The position numbers and the translations under genes are program-made. The notes below the pieces were generated by a model. That model was given only the letters and a program-made list of their open reading frames with translations, searched no databases and was not told the DNA's origin. From Tetrapyrgos nigripes (taxonomy: Eukaryota > Basidiomycota > Agaricomycetes > Agaricales > Campanellaceae), in the NCBI GenBank assembly GCA_013368315.1, contig JAACJM010000006.1:744001-808000 (forward strand): DNA of 64,000 bases, written 5' to 3'. Below, in pieces: positions 1 to 12,171 of the stretch (positions within the stretch are counted from its first letter, which is position 1; each line of letters opens with the position of its first letter).

Positions 1-545
1 TGAAAGTGATATGAGCACTGGAGCTGATGCTGGGATAGGTGCCCAGTGGCTATGCACTAAAGTAGTCGTTCAAGACTACTCATTATTTATATTCTAACCT
101 AGTGATATATTTTAACCATTCTCTCGAAAAGTACACTTGTATACAAGTCAGCATTCAAAATGTGTGAGTGCAATGAGCACTGTAGCTGATGCTGGGGTAG
201 GTGCCCAGTGGCCATGCAGTGGCCTTAGTCATAATATTCAGGAGTCTGGCTATTTTAAACCAAGTTTCCCAAAATCAATAAAATCATACAGAAATACATG
301 ATTGAAAGTCCTTCACAAATACACCGCGCATTCCATGTCAGCCCTTACTTCCTCAGATGTGGTCCTGCTATTTTGGGGAGAGTAATCAATCCTGGTGAGA
401 TTAAGTAACTCGAGATAAAACTAACACTTACAGATAAATACCCCCTCTATCTCAGTGAATTGCGCATCTGATTCCGGAGAGCTGTAGCAGTCTGCTAGCT
501 GAATTATGGCTGATTTTACTATCACTGGAGTGTTGTGAAGCTCAA

Positions 546-836
546 TGTAATGGAACGACATAAGTATCTTGTATTCTAAGTTTGCTATGTCTCAATCTAC
601 CATACTTACAATGTAATTCAGGCATCTGTTTCTCCTTCTTTCTTTCCTTTTCTACAATGTTCTGATGAAAGTTCTGTTCTATTCTAGATAGTTCTAACGA
701 CTCACTGAATACATATATAAGTATCTCAGTATGTATTCTTATAATGACCTTTCCTACCTCGCAATACACATCTGTGTTTTAACCTTACTTCTTGACTGAT
801 TGTAAGTCGGCATCCTTCATAACGCGCAAGCTTGCT
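546..836. repeat. Dispersed ~300-bp repeat, copy 1
   Basis: It starts TGTAATGGAACGACATAAG and ends CGCGCAAGCTTGCT. Copies lie at 28852-29161 (in the large TIR element) and 14116-14434 (outside it). Because the third copy has unrelated flanks, the ends of the shared block mark an independent mobile unit nested in the large element. It starts with TG but has no clear CA end, so it could be a solo LTR or a MITE. No coding potential. Confidence 0.6.
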
Positions 837-2928
837 ATAGTGCCGACTCGCAGTACAGCGGCAAAGATGGAGGCTTTGGGCAAGTTGAAGAGGTTAGTTA
901 GGTCAGATTGTTCCAATCATACAGACTTGCTAAGTACATGGGGACATGGGGTATAAGTATATTGAACAGGGAAACAAATGAGCTGATTCAAAGGGATCCT
1001 TGCGTTGGATGATACACAATCAGGCTATGACTATCAAACCTTCGGCTCCAGACAAGTACAGTGAAGAGACCAGTCTTCCTAAGGTTGTTTGCTTTGTCAG
1101 GCTGCTGAAAAGTTACTTAATTACAAGGCCAAAGAATGAGGCTGAGTTCTTTACACTCACTTTCTGCTTGTGGCTATGCCTATTCCATACCCCGGTTACT
1201 CCCGTTCTCTCTATTTCATTCCATTTTCACCTGTTTGTATTTCATTTTTGTCAGCAATCAGCATCCTAGACTCATATTGTCTGTTTTGCTTAATTCTCTT
1301 TTCCCCTCGGTTTTGTTTTCTACTTCGAGGGCAATCATGTTCTGTTTTCAGTCATCAGTTCTCTTTCTTCCTTACTGAATTGACCTTTAAAGTTTGTGGT
1401 GAGCCCTGTGGCCTCGTACTCGCCACGCGGAGTGCTGGCCCACACCCCTTTACCTCACCTTTCTGGGGCACCAGTGACCGAAAACAGAACATGATTGCTG
1501 TTGAAGTAAATGGGGAGCAGAAAATAAAACCAAGAGGAAAAGAATATAAAATAAAACATATAGCAGAATCATTCCATAAATAAAACAAACTTGTCCTTCC
1601 CACTATTTCCGCTGTGCTTTATATCCCTCAATTGAAATCTCCAAATCAAACCATCACAGAATCTCCTCTACTGACTTCCTGAATATCATTTTCTCCATCT
1701 TGAGGGCCATGTGCCTGTGTGGATGCTTGTGAATCAGATTGTGATGATGGAGCAGGAGCTGCAAATTCCAGAGGTTGAGAAAAAATCTCAAGAATGGAGT
1801 CTTGGTGGTTCTTGTAGAGGTGGGAGAGGAGGATGATTGAAGTGGGGTAGATTGTTTCCAGGTGAGGGGTCCTACAGAAAAATCATACTCTGGATTGAAT
1901 ATACTAGGCATGGCTACAATCTGGGTTTCAAATGTTATTAGCATTCAATCTAGGAATGCACAAATGATTACCTACCTGGGGAATGCAATAGATTATACCA
2001 GATTGGACTAAGAGTATCAGTATCTACTCAACTCGGCTTTTTGTGTTCAGTTTGTCAAGGTGAGCTTTAACAGATTTTCTGTAATGCCTGTTGAGAATTC
2101 AAGTCAAAGCCAGGAACTATGAAGCCAATGGTCTACTCTCTGCTTACCAAGCCTTGTTTGCAATCAGAAGAGTTGCTGTGAGGTTGGTGAATATGAGTGA
2201 TATTGGCATTATCACTCAGCTAGCATGAAACGTGAACTGCATAATCTCAGGCTGGGTCTCTATCAATCAAAAAGATATATGCATACAAAATCTGCATCAA
2301 CCTCAGCTTTGATGGCAAGGAACACATCATATATACTGCATCCTAAACCCAGAAATGTCAGCTCAATAAAACTCCAAAGTAAGTATGGTGTGGATTCTTA
2401 CCTAATGATTGAGCAATACAGAAAAGAAGAATCCCTCTGGGAATAGTTTCCCTCGGAAAAATGATTCATGCCCTCCAAACCACAATTGTATCTCCCAGCA
2501 AATACTATTTGCATATACTTCAGCATTCAGATGAGGAATTAGAATAGCACAGAGAAACTCACACTAATTCTTGCCAGTACCACTTCCATCACTTGAGTCA
2601 CAATCATGATTGGAACAGAATTGTATGTCTGATATGCTAAACTTTGGATCTGAACTCTATCAGATATCTGATGTATCACCATGATCCATGCTGAGCTTGT
2701 AAGTGTAAGCGTGATTGCACATGCAGCCACCAGAAAAAATCACATTGGTGACTGCTGAAGTCCTTGCTGGCTGGATCCATGTTAGAAATGGTGCCAGAAA
2801 AGTTTGGGATAGGCCTACCATAGCAGCAAGATGGTAGAAATGGTAATCAAGAGCTCAATGGCTATATAGTAAGATTACAATGAGTAGGGAGATATTTCCA
2901 GGTTGGACCTTGAGTTCCAGAAGAAGTA

Positions 2929-3262
2929 TGAGAATAAATTAATATGAGGACACTTGTTAAACAAGCGAGGCGACGAATACTGTTGCAGCTCTGGAGGTAT
3001 AGGCAGTAAACTACTGAGTATTTATACTGTTGGCTACTGTGACTATGTGAGTCCATAAATATAACACTGTGGAGAAAAGCAGATACTACAATGTAATGTC
3101 TGATATCAGTTCAGAGTCAACGATGTAAGAAACAATGTAAGTATGGAGTAGTACAGAAAGTAGGTGGTTTATATGTGGATACAAGTGGATCGTGTATACT
3201 AGAAGGTGGAGAGAAAGATAAGATCGTTTGTTGTAAGTATAGTTCAATATAAAATTCCAACA
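2929..3262 (-). repeat. 3' LTR of the copia element
   Basis: 334 bp, the same length as the partner LTR. On the minus strand it begins TGTTGGAATTTTATATTG and ends TTCTCA. By eye it differs from the other LTR at about 17 positions, nearly all transitions, many at CpG. Confidence 0.93.
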
Positions 3263-3278
3263 CTCCTCCTCAAACCTT
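3263..3278 (-). other. Polypurine tract of the copia element
   Basis: The minus-strand sequence TTTGAGGAGGAG lies directly before the 3' LTR, as expected for the plus-strand primer of reverse transcription. Confidence 0.75.
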
Positions 3279-3344
3279 TGCGAGTCCCATAGATGAAGTG
3301 AAGTGTTTGGCTTTAAGAGATGGTAAAGCCTTAGTGAAAATGTC

Positions 3345-6300
3345 AGTGGTCATTTTGTCGGTAGGGCAATATGCAAGTCAAATTTTGCCTTCTTCAATGA
3401 TGTAATGGATAAAGTGATATCAGATGTTGATGTGTTTGGTGCGAGCATGATAACGGTTGTCCTTAGCAAGTGCGATAGCTGATTGGTTGTCTGAGTGAAT
3501 AAGAATGGGATCAGTGATAGATCCAAAGATTTCGGATATGAAATTCCAAGTCCATATGGCTTCCTTGGCAGCGTGAGATAGAGCGATGTATTCGGCTTCG
3601 GTAGTGGAGAGTGAGATTGTGTCTTGTCGTTTAGAAGACCAAGATATAGCTCCACCATTAAGCATGAAGACGTAACTGGATATGGCGTGTCGGTCTTCAT
3701 TAGACATTCCATCTGCATCCGAATAACCAATAATGTCTGTCTGCTTCTTTCCATAAGTCAACCAATGATCCTTTGTCAATTTGAGATAAGCGAATACGCG
3801 TCGTAAAGCGTTCCAGTGTGTGATGCCTGGATTATGAGCGAATCAGGTGAGTTGTGAAACTGGATAAGCGAGATCTGGGTGTGTAGCATGACATAGATAT
3901 TGTAGAGCACCTAAAGCTTCTTGATATGGTTTGTCGCGCATCTGGGCAATTTCTTCGACAGTAGTAGGACTTTGTGATGTCGATAAGCGAGTATGTGGAT
4001 CAAATGGTATGGAGACGGGTTTAGTGTCAGTGAATCCATAACGTGTGATGATAGAGTCAATGTAGGATTGTTGTGACATTTGGAGTGTGTGTTCCTGCCT
4101 GTTCCTGCGTATTTCAATTCCTAGCATCCAATGTAATTCTCCTGCGTCTGTGACTTCTACCTTCTCTTTAATCTTCTTTTTCAATTTCTCGGTAACCAAT
4201 GTCATGTCGTCGACGTGAATGAATAGAATGATGAATGGATTAAGTCGGTAAAAGATGGTGTGATCGAAGTTAGAGCGTGTGAGTCCGATGTCCTTCATGA
4301 TTTCACAGAATTGTAGATACCAACAGCATCTGGCTTGTTTGAGTCTGTAGAGAGCTAATTTGAGATGGAGTACTTGACTCCTGTCATCTCAATGCCGGGA
4401 GGTGGTTTCATGAATATGTTTTCATTGGGATCAGTTTTGCTGTAAAGGTATGCTGATTTGACGTCCATTTGGTGAACTTCCATGTTATGATATACTGCAA
4501 TGGATAGAATGATGCATCCTGATGTCATCTTGGCGACTGATGCGAATGTCTTGTCCGGGAAGTAATTGACTTCTGGGATTTGGTTGTATCCATGCACAAC
4601 AAGTCGTGCTCGATGTTCCTTGACCTTTCCGTGTTCGTCCTTCTTCGTCCTATAAACCCATTTTCCAGTGAGAATGTTGGCATCTGATGGTGGGTATACT
4701 GGAATGAATGTTCCTTGTTCCTTATGCCTCCTCATCTCTTCTTCCATACCTTCCTTCCATTTGGGCCAATCTGGTTGTCATTTCGCTTCTGCAACTGAAA
4801 GTGGGTCATAAGCTTCAAGTTCTGATGTAACCTGAGTGAGACTAGCAGTAAGCAAATTGGCGGATTCTACTCCTCCTGTCTTTTTCGTCATAGATCTGGT
4901 AATAGGTCTTCTACCTGTGACAATTTCAGGTGGAATGATGATCTCGGGTGTGATAGGTTCAGTAATTTCGATGACAGGATCAATTGTATCTGACTCAGGG
5001 ACCTTGTGTTCCAAATTGATGAAATCATTATCCTCCTCCTCACTGAGTTGGATCGGTTGATTCATGAATTGGATGTTCCATTCCACGGTGATGGATTTCT
5101 TCTTCAGCCAATAGATGTAGTAACCCTGGGATTCCTTCTCTGGTCCTAACCAACGTCCTTCAACTGCCTGATCTTCCAACTTGTTGGGTTTTGGAGTGCG
5201 TTTGACGTAAACGATAGAGCTGAATGGATGAAGATCTGAGATGTCTGGGATAGTTCTGAATTGTTTCTCGTATGGAGTCTTCATGTCGATAGCTTTGTGT
5301 GGGGTACGGTTCCAAATGTAGGTTGCATAGAGTATAGCCATGCCCCATAACCATTTCGGTAATCCTGATGAAATGAGCATAGCTTGTACGGTGTTGAGAA
5401 GTGTATGATGACTTCTTTCCGCAATACTGTTCTGCTCTGGCGTATTGTGTACTGTGAGTTTCCTCTCTGTTCCTTTTCCTTCCAAATACTTCATAAATTC
5501 TCCTCCTAGAAATTCTCCTCCTCAATCTGACTGCAGAATTTTGATGATAATGTTGAATTGAGTTTCGAGGGTGGTCTGGAAGATGACGTATTTGGTGAAT
5601 GATTCGTCTTTAGAGCGCAGTAGAGGGGTTTCTAGCCAGTATGTGGCATTGTTGATAAGCATGAGTGAATACTCCTGGTGATTAATAGTCCTGATTGAAG
5701 CTGGTCCCCAGATGTCCATGTGCATTCTGTCTCCAAAGTTTTCGGTGCATGGAGTAAGACATAATTTTGGAATAGTGAGACGAGCTCCTTTGGCGCGCAT
5801 ACATACAATGCATTCAATCTGTTCCATTTTGTTTGGATCAAGACATAATCCTTTGACTGCATTGTTTGCGAATAAGGTTTCGACATATTGATAACTCTGG
5901 TGACCAGTAGCACAATGGGCTTTGTATAATGATAGGGTGTGGTTGGTAATAGAATAAGCATTTTCATGCTCAATGATTTGGTAAAGCCCATGCACTTTTG
6001 GAATGTGAGTGATGTTACGACCTTGTCTTGAGATAACCATAATTCCTCCTTCAATATGAATGTTGTACCCTGCATGGGAATAGTCTGATAGTTTCGTAAT
6101 TGATCTTGGAGTGGGGACATGTGGGATGAGCATCTGGAATTGAATAGAATTGGTGGAGTATGTTCCAATGCTACGAAAGCTGCTTCTTCAGCTATGTTGG
6201 AGCAATCAATAGTGGGGTGATCAATGGAATCTTCGATTTCCAGAATTCCAATGGCCATCCAACTTCCTTCATCACTATCTTCTTTGTTCTTTTCTATGGC

Positions 6301-6390
6301 GCTACTTGCTGTATCTCTTCCTTTTCCATTCCTTTGTCCATTTTCCCCATTCTTCTTATCTTCTCTGTAATTCCTATCATCTCGGTGTTC
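3345..6390 (-). pseudogene. copia pol: protease, integrase, reverse transcriptase, RNase H, interrupted
   Basis: Domains in order: protease ILFNSRCSSHMSP near 6140, where the family has DSG, so the catalytic Asp is lost; GAG-pre-integrase zinc region; integrase with HMDIWGP and AERSHHTLLN near 5420-5740; a spacer with TGRRPITRS; RT from KWVYRTKKDEHG through FIHVDDM near 4205; and RNase H with GYSDADG, STTEAEYIAL, SDNQSAIALA and ARTKHI near 3420-3720. Stops lie at 5522, 4778, 3843, 3420 and 3378, each TGA at an expected Arg (for example the SDRGGEF motif of integrase). A frameshift near 4385 separates the start of RT from its core. The IN-before-RT order identifies Ty1/copia. Confidence 0.92.
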
Positions 6391-7905
6391 CCTGGTGATG
6401 TTAGCGCGCTGCATGCGCTTAGATGGACAATTTTTGGAGAAATGACCAAGTCCTCCACAGTTGTAACAGCTGGGTTCCTCCTTTGTTGAGTTGCTGCCTT
6501 GCCAATTTCCTCCTGCTCCACCTCAGCCTCTGCCTCTGAAATTTCCTTGACCTCTGAATGATGATCCTCCTCAGCCTCCTCTGCTATTTCCTCTGCCTCT
6601 TCCTCCTCTTCCCCTAAATTGGCCACACCCTCTACCTCAGAAGTTGTCGTTGGAGTAATTCACAGATTCTTGAGATTTGTTGGAGCTAGAAGCGAAGTTC
6701 TTGCCCTGAGCTTCTGCACGAATGGCTGCGATTAACATTTCTGGTGTCAACTTGCTAGGTTCTTCTCTGTAGACAGTGATGAGGGCTTTGATGGTGGCTT
6801 GATACATATTGGGAGTGGAAGAGATGATGGCCGATTTGAATTGAGAATCAGGGATGGTGACTCCACAATTGACTAATTCATCCATGATAGTGATGAGATT
6901 GTCGAGGTGTTTACCAACTTTGGCTGGGTTGGTACAAGTGAGGGAGAAAAGTTGCTTTTCCAAGCTGGCTTCGGTCAGTGGATCTTTTGCGTCATAATCC
7001 TGCTTCAATGCATCCCACAACTCTTTCGATGTCGGCTTGTTCTTGTAACACCTAAAAATAGTGTCTGGTAGTGTGCCGATAATGCCGTTCAAGAGGTCTT
7101 TATCCTGCTATTGTTGATCTGCTGCTGATGTGGGTTCTGTGGTTAGATACTTATCGTATCCAATAGATCCTGCTGCCCTCTGTACTCTCGTTACCCATGT
7201 ACTCCAATTAGATCTGTCCTTCTCAAGTTTCGTAACTTTATCAAATGCTTTGGTTGCCTTAGACATGTCGTCGTCTGAATCTGAATCAATTGTATCGTCT
7301 GGATTGGATGGTGGAGAAGGTGAGCTGGGTGGATTAGGATGTGGTTCTGGATCTTGTGATGGAGGATTCAGTGGAGGTGGCGTTGGATCTCTTTTCGGTG
7401 CCTGTTCTGGGGCTTCTGGTACAGATGATGACGATGACTGTGGATCTAATGATGTGGAGGGCTGTGGTGCAGCTTCTCGTGGCTGTCCTGGAGGTGGAAA
7501 TACAAGTGGATTTCTTGGTGGTGGTGCTGTGCGTTCTCGATGACCATTGATAAGTGGTTCTTGTCCTCTGTTTATGTGTCGTCCCCAAGGATTTGGGTTT
7601 GCCTTTGGTGGTAATGGGATAGAGTTGTAGCGATTTGGACAGGGATGAGCTGTTTTGTTGCACTGATAAAATTCTTCGCTTTCTATGTCCCAAAAACAAT
7701 CAATGTAGTCGTCGAAGTCATATACGTGTGCCTGATATGCACAATGGAGATCTGGTGCTGGTGGGACGTACTCTTGTGGTCTGGGACTGCCTCTCCTAGA
7801 CTGGTTTCTAGATCCTGACTGTGATCTGGTTGTCTGTTTGGGATTGTCGGCCCTGGGTGCTGGCGATCCACGCCTTGAACTGTAGTGTTGCAAACTACTA
7901 GTCAT
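6390..7905 (-). pseudogene. copia gag (capsid and CCHC nucleocapsid), interrupted
   Basis: One reading frame starts MTSSLQHYSSRRGSP, runs through a Pro/Ser-rich N-terminus and a capsid-like region (KATKAFDKVTKLEKDRSNW), then into an Arg/Gly-rich segment and a zinc knuckle CYNCGGLGHFSKNC at about 6425-6475. The frame is broken by TAG at 7108 (CAG expected) and TGA at 6637, 6571 and 6523. The last three sit in the RG-rich box where CGA is expected. Capsid proteins of this family package the element RNA in cytoplasmic particles. Removing the stops mentally gives a normal gag length, so decay is by point mutation, not deletion. Confidence 0.85.
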
Positions 7906-7945
7906 ACAACGTCGAGAGCTAGATGATGAGATATGATTAAGCTAG

Positions 7946-7963
7946 GGCGGGGCCCATAACCTA
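7946..7963 (-). other. Candidate primer-binding site of the copia element
   Basis: The minus-strand sequence immediately inside the 5' LTR is TAGGTTATGGGCCCCGCC. The position is right for a PBS. The matching tRNA was not identified from this window. Confidence 0.45.
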
Positions 7964-8297
7964 TGAGAATAAATTAATATGAGGACACTTGTTAAACAAG
8001 CAAGGTGACGAATACTATTGCGGCTTTGGAGGTATAGGCAGTAAACTACTGAGTATTTATACTGTTGGCTACTGTGGCTACACGAGTCCGTAAATATAAC
8101 ACTGTGGAGAAAAGCGGATACTACGATGTAATGTCTGATATCAGTTCAGAGTCAACGATGTAAGAAACAATGTAAGTATGGAGTAGTACAGAAAGTAGAT
8201 GGTGTATATGTGGATACAAGTGGACTGTGTATACTAGAAGGTGGAGAGAAAGATAAGATCGTTCGTTGTAAGTATAGTTCAATATAAAATTCCAACA
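7964..8297 (-). repeat. 5' LTR of the copia element
   Basis: 334 bp, collinear with 2929-3262. On the minus strand the gag gene begins about 60 bp beyond its inner edge. Confidence 0.93.
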
Positions 8298-10100
8298 AGA
8301 GGAGCTACCAAAGCAAAGTCCTTCAATCGCAATTTCGACTAAAAGATGTTGAATGGCAGTGAGATCTGACAATATAAGAAAGGAGGACTGCATTTTGGGT
8401 ATTTGTTCAGACTGTAGCAAAGAGTATTGGGGCACGGGCTAGTGGTTGTTAGAATGACATTGTTTTGTCTGTCCTTAAATATCTCATTCACCTGTTGCAT
8501 ATTTAGTGCTGAAGCCACAGAATGATGCATGTCGCTCTACTGTATGCATCTTACAGCAGATTTGTGTAATATAAAGGAAAGAACACATCTATGATGGATA
8601 CTATTCAGCGGTGCTAGTCTGGATACCTTCAGTTTAGACAAGGTAGCTGTAATGATCATATCATGATATTGATGGATGCATAAAGACTCTTGCATCTGAG
8701 CGGAGTATACCAATGATCATGTTGCATCATCATCAACCTATCTAGCAACTATATACAAGATGATTTCTGCTTGAAAGAGACAGAATCCAGACTGTTATGG
8801 GAATGAGCATGATGGGGCCAAAAATAAATGTTGACACTTTGATTGATTTTCGACTGGGGAAAGGTGCCACTGCTTCGCATGGCAAAGTACGAGGCCCCCT
8901 TTCCCGTTGAGTATCTATGTGCTTGAGAGGAGGCCTTATTCAAATTTCGATCAATAATCTTGTATCCCTTGACAGACCGTACTACTTACATGATGCAGGT
9001 ACGGAAATAGGTGAACAGAGAGGAAAAGAGTCTGCAGGAATAAAGCTAATGATGCTGGCATCAAAGAAACGAAAATAAAGCGAAACGTTGAACCAAAATG
9101 ACTAGTGAGTAACGAAATCTTTGATCAGTTAATTGTTGCAGTGGTTCGACAGGCGACTCAGGTAAGTGTATATAACTCAGATTACGCGTATTGATTCAGA
9201 CACGTCAAATATAGTCCATGTAGAACCCTTGGTACAAGTAGAAGACAACTACGATAAAACTACTAGTTATACCAGCTGTCATGATGGCCATTATGACAGG
9301 GGTTATTCGTATAGCCCGGAGCAATTTCCGAAAAGCCCGACGGCAGGTGAGCGCTGAGGGACACCTAACAAGGCATTTTCCGAATTACAGCAGAGAAGCG
9401 GGAAGATTCCCAGGGGGTTGGGTACCCTAAATAGCCTGAGCCAAAGCATTTTCCGAAAACACCGACAGGAGGTGAGCGCCGAGCGAAGGCATTTTCCAAT
9501 GTACAAACCAGAGACCGTGGAAGGTCCATGAGCTACTATGCTGAGAATGGCAGGCCACTTATAAATGCCTCGTAGGCAAGGATCATCTGTGGTTTTTTTA
9601 TAAGATAGCATTCACGGTTATAACCGCGATTTTTGCATAAACTTTTATAAAATATCTATGCTATAGCCTGTCTGCAGTTCATCAGATACTTGGAATGATA
9701 TTTCTAAGCATGATGAATGTCGCTTGTCGCTTTACTGTATACATCTTGTACCAAACTTGTGCAATACAAGGAAGAGACATGATGAGCGCATCTCTATGTC
9801 AATGGATACTCAAGAGCACTCGTATTGATACCTTGTTCCAAACTTGTTTAATACAAGGCAGAGACGAGGAACATCCCTACATTGATAGATATTCAGCAGT
9901 GTTAGTCAGGATACCTTCAGTTTAGACAAGGTAGCTGTGATGATCATATCGTGATATTGATAGATGTACATAGATCCTAGGATCTGCGTGGAGTATACCA
10001 ATGATCACATCAACCTATCTAGCTAAGAGCTATATACAAGATGATTTCTCCTCGAAAGACAGAATCCACATACAGCTGTCATATAAATGATTATGATGTG

Positions 10101-10106
10101 TACTTA
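10101..10106. other. Excision footprint of a mariner-type MITE (TA-CT-TA)
   Basis: Copy A reads TACTTA where copy B has TA, then a 221-bp MITE starting CTGTA and ending TACAG, then TA. Leaving a second TA plus two terminal bases of the element is the scar expected from Tc1/mariner excision. A site that was never occupied should have only one TA. Confidence 0.7.
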
Positions 10107-10204
10107 TATGCATTGCCAATAAGGGTAGGAACCCCAAACCACACTGACCCCACCCTTCAAAAAAAAAAAACCCGAACCACGCCCCCTGAAACTCCCGAAA
10201 CTCC

Positions 10205-10560
10205 AAGAGGAAGGAAAACGAACCAATGAATGCTACTTAAGACTAGGTAAAATGCTCACTTACACCAAGATTCAACACCAATGGATGCTACTTAAGGTTA
10301 AGTCAAATGCTGAATTGTGCCGAGATTGGACACTGATGAATGCTACATCAGTTTAAGTAAAATGCTGAATTGCGCCTAGTTGAACAATGAGGAATGCTAC
10401 ATAAGACTGAGTAAAATGCTGACTTGTTTGTAGTTTGAACAATGAGAAATGCTACATAAGACTAAGTAAAATGCTGACTTGTTTGTAGTTTGAACAATGA
10501 GAATGCTACATAAGACTAAGTAAAATGCTGACTTGTTCTGAGTTTTATCACAGATAAATG
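10205..10560. repeat. Right subterminal tandem array, copy A
   Basis: Units of about 55-65 bp carry AATGCTACATAAGACTAAG and TAAAATGCTGACTTG. They are the inverse of the GTAGCATT/CAGCATTTT motifs at the left end. Copy A has one unit fewer than copy B, so the array has changed length since the copies separated. Confidence 0.85.
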
Positions 10561-10650
10561 CTACATTGGTGCTTAAAATGCAATGCTAGATCAATGGTTG
10601 TGAGGTGATTGCTGAATTATTACTTTCCAAATGGCAAAAACATATTTTGC

Positions 10651-11183
10651 AAAGATGTAGCTCCAATGATGCGAGCGGTTGGAGTACACGAGACAGGTGC
10701 AACTAGGTGTAAGAGTTAGTGTACATCTGGCACAGTATGTGATTCGGTGATGATCAACTAAATAACTCACGCGAGAAAAGCGTCGTGCTTAACTGGCATC
10801 CCAACGTCATTATCCGGGAAATAAAATACATCACACTTGGAAGACCAATCCGAGGAATCATCTTGTTTGGCTTACGCCCCGCTAGTGAGCCCGCATGACG
10901 AGGAATAGGCCCTACAATCATTTGATAATCTCCACCAAGATTCATCAAGATGTCCCAGAGGAACATCTGCCATATCCAGCGAGCAGTTCATTCAGTGTGG
11001 ACACGGGTAGGATGATTCAAAGCTTCAACTCACTCCAGGCGTCCCCACTTCAACATACATTGTGTTTTGCGCCGCACGCGCCAAGTCCGGTGGAAGGAGT
11101 GCTAACGGTGTGTACGGAATTGATATAGCTGCTAGTGCTGTGACATTGAAAGGGGTAATGGTTGAAGGAGTGATAGTATTCAT
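10651..11183 (-). pseudogene. Multi-pass membrane protein gene, 5' half only, cut by the large TIR element
   Basis: Exon 1 (11183-11034, 150 nt, starting MNTITPSTITPFNVTAL) and exon 2 (10966-10771, 196 nt, starting MFLWDILMNLGGDYQ) have the same lengths and splice phases as the intact paralogue at 12172-13447. Exon 3 starts at 10702 and ends after about 52 nt at 10650/10651, exactly where copy A of the large TIR element begins. The gene was therefore split by that insertion, and the remaining exons should lie beyond the element's left end, outside the window. Introns have GT..AG ends with GTGAGT donors. Confidence 0.85.
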
Positions 11184-12171
11184 TTCTTAGACGATTGTCT
11201 GTATGTGGCACTTTGGTGGCGAAACGGCAAGGTCGTGAGATGCTTGTAGGTTGTCAGACACAGTCTGAAACTTGGCTGAGGAATTGGAGAAGCGAGGGGT
11301 TCTATTTGAAGCAGAAGGTTAATATTCGACTTGGGTAAAGAAAAAATAGGATGGGCGCACAACTCTTGTATCTACTGAGGCGACATCTGCTATTGAGGAG
11401 TATCAGTTGACGAAGCCGAATGATAAGCCGGTTCTGATGCAAAAATATCACCTGCGATGTAGAGGTCAGTGCTCAGCAAACCCGAACCAGTGATGATTTG
11501 TGTTACAATGAAGGCCTTGTGGGCCACTGCTTCGCGTGGCAATAACAAGGCCATTATTTGATGGGTACGTTTTCGTTGAGGTTCATCTGTGCGAGGATGA
11601 TGGTTGAGGACAAGAGCAGACAAGAGCGGATGTCAAGGAGGCAAGGCACATGGCGTGACGGCGAATACCAGTATCGGCTTCGGGTGAAGACCGGATGCCG
11701 AGGTGTCCACGCGCGGATGGCCTCGTAATTCACCTTCGCAGCCCGACAGTGTATTAGGATAGTATCTTCGATGGCAAAAACGTATGAAAGCAGTCCTGGG
11801 GAAGTTTAGAACATCTTGTTCAGCACATAATATACACTTTAATGCCAGCAGAATCAGAATTTGCCAAGAATTTGTAGACGGTGCTAACTGTCAGTGAAGG
11901 GAACTGAGCTAGAATCACCTGTTAAATCACCCCGAACTGCCCATACGAATTTCTCAAGCCCACACCTCTAGATCGCAGCTCCCAGCATATGATATCCACC
12001 ATATGGTGTGTTCTTCAATTCTAGTTTACTAACAACTTGAAGGATCGGAGTGCTTCACTCTGAACCGTAACGTCGGTTTTGTATGCATTTACGCCAGTAA
12101 CTACAAGCCAATCCGTCCTACAACGTATTCCAATCCCTCTTCCATTCAACTGGGGAGTTTCTTCTCGTCCC
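11184..12171. other. Intergenic: promoter side of the split gene, 3' side of the intact gene
   Basis: The first ~200 bp resemble the upstream regions of the two intact paralogues (13448-13620 and 42863-43080), including GAGCGAGGGGTTCT..GCAGAAGGT. From about 12040 to 12171 the sequence matches 41460-41577 next to the second intact gene. The minus-strand ORF at 11390-11623 has no recognisable domain. Nothing else supportable. Confidence 0.5.

Larger units (their letters stand above)
2929..8297 (-). mobile_element. Ty1/copia LTR retrotransposon, full length but inactivated
   Basis: Two 334-bp LTRs (2929-3262 and 7964-8297) enclose gag, protease, integrase, reverse transcriptase and RNase H in copia order (IN before RT), all on the minus strand. 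Element length is 5369 bp. Copy B of the surrounding DNA (near 32475-32500) is the uninterrupted site, so this is a post-duplication insertion. The flanking 5-bp duplication is imperfect (AGAAG on the left, AGGAG on the right, with a few ambiguous bases). Coding capacity is lost to about nine in-frame stops, eight of them TGA where Arg is expected, one frameshift near 4385 and an Asp-to-Asn change in the protease active site. Confidence 0.95.
1..10650. mobile_element. Copy A of a large TIR DNA element, non-autonomous, left end outside window
   Basis: Base 1 aligns with base 28306, and the similarity runs, with indels, to 10650. The right terminus contains CCAAATGGCAAAAACATAT and stops at exactly the same base as copy B (40330). 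Unrelated sequence follows: AAAGATGTA, then exon 3 of a membrane-protein gene. No transposase or other known domain can be read in the interior on either strand, only short ORFs. Copy A differs from copy B by carrying a Ty1/copia element (2929-8297) and by lacking the CACTA element, a MITE and a 1.2-kb insert. Classification as Mutator-like rests on the 9-bp duplication seen at copy B. Boundary confidence is high and family confidence is low. Confidence 0.75.

Noticed and set aside
1136..1583. Overlapping hydrophobic ORFs in copy A (and 29430-29763 in copy B)
   Set aside because: Pyrimidine-rich sequence read in several frames; the frames are not preserved between copies and no motif is seen.
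1654..2930. Possible exons of another membrane protein on the minus strand of the large TIR element
   Set aside because: Hydrophobic stretches and GTGAGT/GTAAGA donors occur, but I could not join them into one frame, and copy B has lost a 220-bp part of it.
7130..7543. Gly-rich plus-strand ORF
   Set aside because: It is the antisense of the Pro-rich copia gag, which has a zinc knuckle and correct element context.
9100..9560. Repeated GCATTTTCCGAA words suggesting a separate subterminal array
   Set aside because: Four or five short words in both copies, but no termini nearby; treated as internal repeats of the large element.
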